NCBI GenBank assembly: GCA_964569795.1 | Contig: CAZMVB010000008.1 | Location: 107,409-171,408, forward strand | Source: JAHJDS01 sp964569795 | GTDB lineage: Bacteria; Desulfobacterota; Desulfarculia; Desulfarculales; JAHJDS01 | Reading direction: 5' to 3' | DNA length: 64,000 nucleotides | Shown here: piece by piece, positions 58,392 through 64,000 of the stretch | Numbering within the stretch: position 1 is the stretch's first letter | How the letters are laid out: every line of letters begins with the position of its first letter | Position numbers and translations under genes: made by a program | The notes under the pieces: model-generated | What the model was told of the DNA's origin: nothing | Database searches by the model: none | Seen by the model: only the letters and a program-made list of their open reading frames with translations

Positions 58392-58574
58392 ATGCCCTCC
58401 TACAACGAGTTGATCGCCACCCTGAAAAAACATGGTGGGAAGAAGCTACGCGAAACCGGCTCCAAGCAGCTGTGGGATGTCAATGGCCGCCGGGTGTGGG
58501 TCCACTTCCATGGGGCCAAGGAAGTTCCTACCCCCACCTACCGAAAAATCCTCAGACAGGCGGGCATTGAATGA
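58392..58574 (+). CDS. HicA-like toxin (small dsRBD-like fold)
   Basis: 60 residues from ATG 58392 after GGAG. Pattern YNELIATLKKHGGKKLRETG, VHFHGAKEVPTPTYRKILRQ, then AGIE, as in HicA mRNA interferases. The usual GSHH segment with the catalytic His reads GSKQLW here, so the active site looks altered, although the VHFHG His residues remain. On the plus strand, against the phage late genes. Confidence 0.75.
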   Translation: MPSYNELIATLKKHGGKKLRETGSKQLWDVNGRRVWVHFHGAKEVPTPTYRKILRQAGIE

Positions 58575-58611
58575 CAGGCTCCAGCCGACTCCCCTGACGA
58601 AAGGAGGTGTC

Positions 58612-59094
58612 ATGTTAAACTATCGCCACCCCTGGCCGGTCCTCATCGAACGCGGCAAGGACCTTTGGGGCATCATCATTCTTGGGTTGCCCGGCTGCCA
58701 GGCCGCCGCCGAGACCCTCGACGAGGCCTTGGGCATGCTCAACGAAACCGTCGAGGACCACATCGCCGTCTTGAAGGAGTTCGGTGACCCCATTCCCGAT
58801 CCGCCGCCCGGGCCTCGATTCATCAAGGTGCTGTTGGATCAGGAAGACGCCGAGGATTATGGCCCGGATTGGGATGAGTCCCTCGAGTACGAACAGTGGA
58901 TCAAGGTGCCCAAGGCCGCCAAGCTGATCGGCTGCTCCCAGGACACAGTCAAGAACTACATCAAGGACGGGCGCCTGCCCGCCTATCAGCCCGGCCGCGA
59001 CTACCTGCTCCGCCTCAGTGACGTGGTCAAGTTCGTCCTGGCCAGCCGGACCCAGAAACGAACCGACTCGACATCCCGCGAGAAAGTGGCGTGA
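58612..59094 (+). CDS. HicB-like antitoxin with helix-turn-helix
   Basis: 160 residues from ATG 58612 after AAAGGAGGTG. The N-terminal HicB/UPF0150 domain has RHPWPVLIERGKDLWGIIIL and AAETLDEALGMLNETVEDHI. The C-terminal MerR/excisionase-like helix-turn-helix is KVPKAAKLIGCSQDTVKNYI with GRLPAYQPGRDYLLRLSDV. It should bind HicA and repress the promoter. It is 37 bases after hicA and overlaps the next gene by four (GTGA). Confidence 0.8.
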   Translation: MLNYRHPWPVLIERGKDLWGIIILGLPGCQAAAETLDEALGMLNETVEDHIAVLKEFGDPIPDPPPGPRFIKVLLDQEDAEDYGPDWDESLEYEQWIKVPKAAKLIGCSQDTVKNYIKDGRLPAYQPGRDYLLRLSDVVKFVLASRTQKRTDSTSREKVA

Positions 59095-59315
59095 CGCTCA
59101 CCCTCGATGAATACATGGCCTTGAAGTACCCGATCCTGATCGAGCCCGGTGAGGAGTCGGGTTTCATCGCCACCTACCCGGACCTGCCCGGCGTCATCGC
59201 CTGGGGTGAGACCCACAAAGACGCGGAAGCCCACGCCGAGGAACTCAGGGAAGAGTGGATCCGTGGCAACCTTGAAAGCGGTTGGCCTGTTCCCTTGCCC
59301 AACTCCAGCGACTAG
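59091..59315 (+). CDS. Second HicB-like (UPF0150) protein
   Basis: 74 residues starting GTG 59091. Contains the HicB N-terminal fold: YMALKYPILIEPGEESGFIA, TYPDLPGVIAWGETHKDAEA, then HAEELREEWIRG. No DNA-binding part is present. It overlaps hicB and ends one base before the stop of the converging portal gene. A second antitoxin-like protein in a HicAB cassette is unusual. Confidence 0.75.
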   Translation: MTLTLDEYMALKYPILIEPGEESGFIATYPDLPGVIAWGETHKDAEAHAEELREEWIRGNLESGWPVPLPNSSD

Positions 59316-59316
59316 C

Positions 59317-61593
59317 CTAAATCACCGGCTCCTCACCGCACCGGCAGTTGCCGTGGATCGCGCCCAGGATCGGAGTGGGGTTGGGCTCGTCCCCAGTCGG
59401 CCAGGGCATCAGGGCCTTGACCGCCTCGGGATCGTCGCCGGCATCCAGCACCGCGTCACGGACCTTGACCGCCGCGGCCACGGTGTAAACCTTGCCCTCG
59501 AGGTCCCGGCACCGCTGGCAGACCCGCTGGTCGCCCATGGTGTAGCGCCGGTACTTCTTGACCCCGGCCTGGCTCATGGCCTCGACCGTGCCGAAGGCCC
59601 TTGACCGCGACAGCATCGACGCCGCGTTCATCTTCCAGTAGGCGGCCGACTTGTCCGCCAGGTGGCCGAACTGACTCTCCAGGATCTGGCCCAGCTCGGT
59701 CCGGCCCAGGCCGTTCTCCAGGGCCTCCTGGGCCGTGGCCGCCAGGTTCTTCGCAAGAACCTCCCGGCCGTGGGTCTTGATCCAGTAAACCGTGTGCTCG
59801 CCCAGCACGGCCCGGGTCTGGTCGTCCACCAGGTTCCAGGCCAGATCACCCACCCCGAGGTCGCGGGCCGTCTTGGCCTTGGCCCGATCGTACATCTGGT
59901 GGATGGCGCTCTTGATCGTCCGGCTGGAGGTGACCCCGACCTCGCCCAGGGCCGAGGCGAAGTAGTTCGCCAGGAGGTCGATGTCCGCCTCGGTCAGGGG
60001 GTCGCCCCGGCCGAGGACGCTCTTCATGTAGGCCAGGATGTCCCGCTTGGCCTCATCGAAGTCGGCCGCACAGGCCCCGGTGATCATGTTCTCGAGGTCG
60101 GACTCCCACTCGATCTTTTCCAGGGTGTCCACCTGGAGCGGGACCGCCGGGGCGGTCAGCGAGTCCTCGAGGTCGATCAAACGCCCGCCGCTGAGGATCA
60201 CTTTTCGGTCGGCCCAGTCCTCTTCGAGCGGGGCCAGTCCGGCCCCCTGGAGCATCTCGTTGAAGGACAGGAGCCCCAACTCGGAGCGCTTCCGGATAAC
60301 GTCCAGCGTGGCGCCCTTGTCCTCGACGTCCCAGTCGGTGATTCGGATCACCCAGTCGTTGACGCCCAGACCGGCCTTGACCAGGGTGTTGTTGATCAGG
60401 GCCTCGAGGGCCACCTGCCGGGGTCGGACGATGGTCGTCAGGAAGACGTCCATCTGCCCCTCGGCATCGCCCTGGCCCCCCAGCTGGCCGGAGCTGATGA
60501 TCCCCACCAGTCTCGGGGGCACGCCGTGGGCCCGGACCGTCTCGTCCCGGTTCAGGGTCCGCAGATCGAGGAACGAACCGTCCTTGACCTCGCTGCTCAG
60601 GCGCTGAAGGCGGAGCGTGTAGCCGTCCGGGAGCCCGACGACCAGGATCTCCCGGGGCCGGGGCCCGCTTTTCGACTTGATCCGATCTTCGAGGAACTTC
60701 CTGGTCTTCTCGACCGCCCCGCGCAGATCCTCGTCCATCCAGGTCTCGGGACTCTCGGTCTCCTCTATCCCGACCTCTTGGGCATCAATCGGCTGGACGG
60801 CCGCGCTGAACGGATTGGCCCAGTAATCACCGCCGACGTCGGGCCGCTTCACCTTCTCGAAAACGGCGATGTACTCGGGGATGAAGTCCGAGTCAAAGGT
60901 GCGCAGGTTCCAGTCCCGGATATGCCGGGAGAGCTGAACCGCCCCGATGGCCGGCACGATGTCCGGCTGGCCGTAGATTGGGCTGTTGGGGTGATAGGCC
61001 TGGAGGATGACCACCTCCGTGGCCCGTTTGTCCCAGGGGCAATCAGGGTCTTCACGGCCGTCGTCAGCCCGGATGATCCGCTCGTCCCCGAAGGGCTTGA
61101 ACCAGGTTTTCTTGGGGACACCTCCCTGATTGACGATTTGCAACCAGGTCCCGGTCTTGGTCAGACGGAAATCCTTGCCCGGGGCGTGCCCGATCAGGGC
61201 CACCTCGCCCAGGAGATTACGCCTGGCCTCGAACAGCCCGAAGCCGATCGCCTCCCGGTCGAGCCATGAGGGTTCCAGGACCGCGGTCAGGTCGTTTTCG
61301 ACCAGGAACTGGTCGAGCCGGGCCCTTTCCTCTTCCGAGGGTGACTCGACTTGGTCGCGGGGGGCGATCGAGTACCCCAGGCCGGCGATGACCGAGGCCT
61401 TCAGGGCGCAGCACCGGAAGTGCTCGGTGTTCTCGTCCAGGAGAAGGGCCAGCACCTCCGGGGAGTACCGGGGCCTGATGACCTGATCGTTGAGGCCTGC
61501 CTGCTCCTCGGTCTTGACCTGGGACGGCTGGACCTCCTGGACCTCGCCGCTCTTGGCCACCGCCACGCAGAACCTCTCCGGCCGTTTCTTCAT
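59317..61593 (-). CDS. Portal protein fused to a MuF-like head-morphogenesis domain
   Basis: 758 residues. ATG 61593 shares one base with the terminase stop (TGATG). The first about 460 residues match PBSX/XkdE-type portals: LIGSGYSIAPRD-like VIAGLGYSIAPRDQVESPSE, WLQIVNQGGVPKKTWFKPFG, VSGQLGG-type GIISSGQLGGQGDAEGQMDV. From about 540 is an SPP1 gp7/MuF minor-head domain (NGLGRTELGQILESQFGHLA, SMLSRSRAFGTVEAMSQAGV, DQRVCQRCRDLEGKVYTVAA) ending GAIHGNCRCGEE. The portal forms the DNA entry vertex. Confidence 0.88.
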   Translation of the reverse strand: MKKRPERFCVAVAKSGEVQEVQPSQVKTEEQAGLNDQVIRPRYSPEVLALLLDENTEHFRCCALKASVIAGLGYSIAPRDQVESPSEEERARLDQFLVENDLTAVLEPSWLDREAIGFGLFEARRNLLGEVALIGHAPGKDFRLTKTGTWLQIVNQGGVPKKTWFKPFGDERIIRADDGREDPDCPWDKRATEVVILQAYHPNSPIYGQPDIVPAIGAVQLSRHIRDWNLRTFDSDFIPEYIAVFEKVKRPDVGGDYWANPFSAAVQPIDAQEVGIEETESPETWMDEDLRGAVEKTRKFLEDRIKSKSGPRPREILVVGLPDGYTLRLQRLSSEVKDGSFLDLRTLNRDETVRAHGVPPRLVGIISSGQLGGQGDAEGQMDVFLTTIVRPRQVALEALINNTLVKAGLGVNDWVIRITDWDVEDKGATLDVIRKRSELGLLSFNEMLQGAGLAPLEEDWADRKVILSGGRLIDLEDSLTAPAVPLQVDTLEKIEWESDLENMITGACAADFDEAKRDILAYMKSVLGRGDPLTEADIDLLANYFASALGEVGVTSSRTIKSAIHQMYDRAKAKTARDLGVGDLAWNLVDDQTRAVLGEHTVYWIKTHGREVLAKNLAATAQEALENGLGRTELGQILESQFGHLADKSAAYWKMNAASMLSRSRAFGTVEAMSQAGVKKYRRYTMGDQRVCQRCRDLEGKVYTVAAAVKVRDAVLDAGDDPEAVKALMPWPTGDEPNPTPILGAIHGNCRCGEEPVI

Positions 61594-63956
61594 CACTTCG
61601 TCCTCGGTAACCGGATCAGCTTGCGCACCTGCCAGAACATCAGCCAGGCGATCACCAGGTCGTCCTTGTGCCCCGGCATGGCTTCGTAGCGATTCTTGGT
61701 CTTGCTCCACTGGAAGGCACGTAACTCGCGCCAGACCTCGAGGTCGGGGCAATCAACCAGCCCCTGCCGGATGACCTCCTGGCCATCCGAGATCATCACC
61801 GGCCGGGTCTGGGAGTTGGTCAGCCAGCCGAGTTTTCGGTCCGGGTGGCGATAGATGCGCCGGTAAGCCTCGGCCCCGAGAGTGGCCAGGACGGCATGAC
61901 CGTGGTTGTTCCTCTCGACCGCGATCAGGGCGCCGTTGTAGAGCTTGGCCACCTCGACCAGGTATTTGGCGTAGATGGCCGGCTCCCAGTACCCGGCGAA
62001 CGCGGCCACGACCCGGCCGGTCCGGTACTCCATGACCAGGGCCGCGGACCGGTCGTTGTCCTTGTCCTCGGCGTCCGGGCCGCCCTCGGCCACGTCGGCC
62101 ACGATGATGTAGAAGGCGCCCTTCTCGGGCAGGCCGTAGATTTTGATGGGGCCCTTGTCCAGGTCCACGAACCGGCGTGATTTCCGCTCCGGGGTGTCCA
62201 GGATCTCCAGGTCACAGAACCGGATGGGTTTCGTCCGGCTTGCCTTTAAAAGCCCCTCGGCGATGGCCACCTGATCGAAGGCCGAGGCCCCGCGGTGCAG
62301 GAAGGCCTCGTCAACAGTGGCCGGGTACTCCCGCTTGAACTTGTCGACGTCCCCGCCGCAGGTGTTGCGGATCGTCCACTTCCGCCAGTGGAGCTGCTCC
62401 CAGGTGAGGCCCAGCTCGTCGTGGAGGCGCTTCTCCTCGCTGGGCCCCGGCTTGCCGTCGATCACCTTGGGCCGGTTGACTTCCTCGATGAACCGCCGCT
62501 TCTCGTCGAAGTCCTTGAAGGGGAGCGTGTTGTCCGGATTCTCCTGCCAGGGAAAGAAGACCAACTTGAAGTCGTTGGCCCCGATCTCGGCGTCCTTGAC
62601 CAGGTCGTAGAACAGCCCCGAGGGCTCCTTGCCCGTGGACTCGGCGATGACCATCGTATCCGGGTCCGACGGGACCGTGGCCATGACCGAGGTGAAAACC
62701 TCGCGGTCCCGCTCCCGGTGCTTGGGCCAGATGCCCACCTCGGACAGATGGGCCAGCTGGTACGTCCCCGACCGGCCGGCGTCCTCGTTTTCGGCCGACT
62801 CGATGGCGATCCCACTGAGCAGCCCCGGGTTCTGGTTCCGGGTCTTGCTGTCAGGATTCTCGAAGACCAGCTCTTTCTTGCTGGAGTACCGGGCCAGGGG
62901 CTTGAGGTTGACCCGGCGGCCGGCGATTTCGGCTTCCTGGTCCGCGTGGTCGTGGAACCGCTTGTAGATCGCCAGGAGGTTGCCCGAGGCCTCCTTCTTG
63001 TGGGCGATGGCGATGGCGTGACGGCCGCTGCGAGTCGCCGCGTCGTGATAGATGATCCCGCCCCCGCCGGTGGTCCCGCCCACCTGCCGGAACTTCACCA
63101 CCACGATCCGGACCGGCAGGCCGGCCTTTCTCTGCTCCTGAACCGCCTTCCAGAGCTTGATCTGCTCCAGGTTGGGGTGAAAGGGCTGGAGTCCCCTGGT
63201 CTTGGTCAGGATCTTCAGGTGAGGGGCGTACTCCAGAAAGTCAGTGAGCCCGGGCCGGGCCGGTTTGTCCGTGATGTACTGCTCGATGGAGACCGGCGCC
63301 GCGGGTCCGGCTTGATCCCCCGGGCCGGGGGTGACCAGGGCCAGGGCCTGCTGGCCCGTCTTGGCGACACTCACCGCCTGGGCCGCCGCCCACAGCCTCT
63401 GGGTCCCCTGGGAGTCTCTCAGGGCGTCCAGGGCCACCTTGCGGGCCTCGTTGACCAGAACCTCGGTGGTGACGATCTCCAGGGTCCGCTCTTCAACCAC
63501 CTGGGCGGTGATGTTTTCTTCGGCCCTCTGCCGCGCCTCTGCCTCAATCTGCTCCTGCTTGGCGACCCGTTCCTCGTACCACCCTTCGGCCCGGGCCTTC
63601 TTGTCCAGAGTGCTCTCACTCACCCCGAAACGCTGCGCCGTGACGCGGAAACTCGCCTTCGGGTGAGTGATGTACCAGGCCCTGATCCGCGGCCAGTCCG
63701 GATTGCCCTTTTGGGGTTCGGTCAGGTCCGCGTTGTTTTTCGCGTCGTTTTTTTCCGCCGCGTTGTTTATGGGCCGCGTCGTTTTTTTTTGAGTGCGCCA
63801 GCCCCGGGTCCGGTTCTTGGTCCGCAGGGTGCTGTCCGAGACACCGAACCGATCGGCGATGGCCTTCAGGTCCTCTTCCGGATGCTCCTCGATGTACCGG
63901 CCGATCTCAGCCCACTCGGCCTCTGACAGTCGCTTGTCACCCTTTTTCGGCGGCAC
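61593..63956 (-). CDS. Terminase: two N-terminal HTHs fused to the large subunit
   Basis: 787 residues. Two copies of a small-terminase-type helix-turn-helix (about 31-54: AIADRFGVSDSTLRTKNRTR; about 95-120: TAQRFGVSESTLDKKARAEG) precede the large subunit (about 230-787). ATPase: RQVGGTTGGGG in the Walker A place and HLSEVGIW as Walker B. Nuclease: VADVAEGGPDAEDKDNDRSA, VERNNHGHAVL, and a final HKDDLVIAWLM. It packages DNA through the portal. The gene before it lies outside the window. Confidence 0.85.
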   Translation of the reverse strand: MPPKKGDKRLSEAEWAEIGRYIEEHPEEDLKAIADRFGVSDSTLRTKNRTRGWRTQKKTTRPINNAAEKNDAKNNADLTEPQKGNPDWPRIRAWYITHPKASFRVTAQRFGVSESTLDKKARAEGWYEERVAKQEQIEAEARQRAEENITAQVVEERTLEIVTTEVLVNEARKVALDALRDSQGTQRLWAAAQAVSVAKTGQQALALVTPGPGDQAGPAAPVSIEQYITDKPARPGLTDFLEYAPHLKILTKTRGLQPFHPNLEQIKLWKAVQEQRKAGLPVRIVVVKFRQVGGTTGGGGIIYHDAATRSGRHAIAIAHKKEASGNLLAIYKRFHDHADQEAEIAGRRVNLKPLARYSSKKELVFENPDSKTRNQNPGLLSGIAIESAENEDAGRSGTYQLAHLSEVGIWPKHRERDREVFTSVMATVPSDPDTMVIAESTGKEPSGLFYDLVKDAEIGANDFKLVFFPWQENPDNTLPFKDFDEKRRFIEEVNRPKVIDGKPGPSEEKRLHDELGLTWEQLHWRKWTIRNTCGGDVDKFKREYPATVDEAFLHRGASAFDQVAIAEGLLKASRTKPIRFCDLEILDTPERKSRRFVDLDKGPIKIYGLPEKGAFYIIVADVAEGGPDAEDKDNDRSAALVMEYRTGRVVAAFAGYWEPAIYAKYLVEVAKLYNGALIAVERNNHGHAVLATLGAEAYRRIYRHPDRKLGWLTNSQTRPVMISDGQEVIRQGLVDCPDLEVWRELRAFQWSKTKNRYEAMPGHKDDLVIAWLMFWQVRKLIRLPRTK

Positions 63957-64000
63957 ATCATCTTCCCTCTGTCCGTTGCGACCATCTGCCGGCCGCGCCC

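Larger units (their letters stand above)
34141..64000 (-). mobile_element. Contractile-tailed (myovirus-like) prophage, right end outside the window
   Basis: About 30 kb of minus-strand late genes in PBSX/skin-like order from terminase (right) to lysis (left), ending beside tRNA-Glu. Complete head, neck, contractile tail, baseplate, fibre and lysis functions are visible and intact. No integrase, repressor or replication gene is present, so early genes should lie beyond 64000. A transposable-phage or defective tail-bacteriocin origin is less likely, because the packaging and capsid genes are whole and a tRNA abuts the end. Confidence 0.9.

Noticed and set aside
34141..64000. A phage-tail-like bacteriocin or gene transfer agent instead of a prophage
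   Set aside because: An intact large terminase, portal, protease/scaffold and major capsid, together with a 985-residue tape measure, argue for a full phage.
63957..64000. A gene start before the terminase at the right edge
   Set aside because: Only 44 bases remain and no reading frame can be judged.

Overview
This GC-rich window (mostly about 65-70% G+C by eye) looks chromosomal and most resembles Desulfobacterota ('deltaproteobacteria') or a neighbouring Gram-negative lineage. The evidence is a 14-subunit complex I operon with a NuoF-GltD-type fusion, LptF (so an outer membrane), CheX/CheY/PilZ regulators and many signal-peptide proteins. The taxonomic statement is inference only.

Layout. 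1-7.1 kb holds small metabolic and secreted-protein genes: a methyltransferase, a YyaL/DUF255 thioredoxin-fold protein, a GNAT acetyltransferase, an Adhesin_E-like secreted protein whose reading frame breaks at an A9 run just before a cyanovirin-N-like domain, a secreted ankyrin protein, a TPR protein with a 60-bp tandem repeat, and an unknown secreted protein. 7.2-9.3 kb holds pirin, tRNA-Leu(CAG) and ribF. 9.46-26.5 kb is one plus-strand respiratory complex I operon in the order nuoABCD-HIJKLMN-E-F/GltD-F'-G. It has a strong sigma70-type promoter, a structured leader and a closing bidirectional terminator. The membrane and connecting subunits come first. The electron-input module is last and rebuilt: NuoF is fused to a GltD-like FAD/NAD(P)H domain with Fe-S cysteines, followed by a short NuoF paralogue that keeps both Fe-S domains but has lost the FMN/NADH domain. 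26.5-33.5 kb holds lptF, a GT39-like glycosyltransferase, a PAP2 phosphatase fused to a DUF4097-like beta domain, cheX-cheY, yggT and a PilZ protein. 33.85-34.01 kb holds tRNA-Lys(TTT) and tRNA-Glu(TTC).

From about 34.1 kb to the right edge is a contractile-tailed prophage read right to left (minus strand) in PBSX/skin-like order: terminase, portal-MuF fusion, XkdF-like protease with a nested scaffold start, major capsid, five neck/connector genes, sheath, tube, tail chaperone with a T-TTT-TTC -1 frameshift site, tape measure, baseplate (CIS-tube, LysM, hub, spike, gp25, J, I), fibre, and a lysis cassette (holin, SLT lysozyme, Rz, Rz1). It abuts tRNA-Glu, a likely integration site. The integrase and early genes are not in the window and probably lie beyond 64 kb.

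Two accessory cassettes interrupt the late operon. One is a plus-strand hicA-hicB-hicB2 set with its own promoter, between portal and protease. The other is a compositionally distinct minus-strand cargo block (47.6-49.4 kb) between tail chaperone and tape measure, ending in its own terminator. It carries a zinc-ribbon protein, a two-TM protein, an unknown gene, a HigA-like HTH protein and a DUF2283 protein.

The best candidates for something new are the rebuilt complex I input module, the Adhesin_E/CVNH slippage gene and the prophage cargo block.
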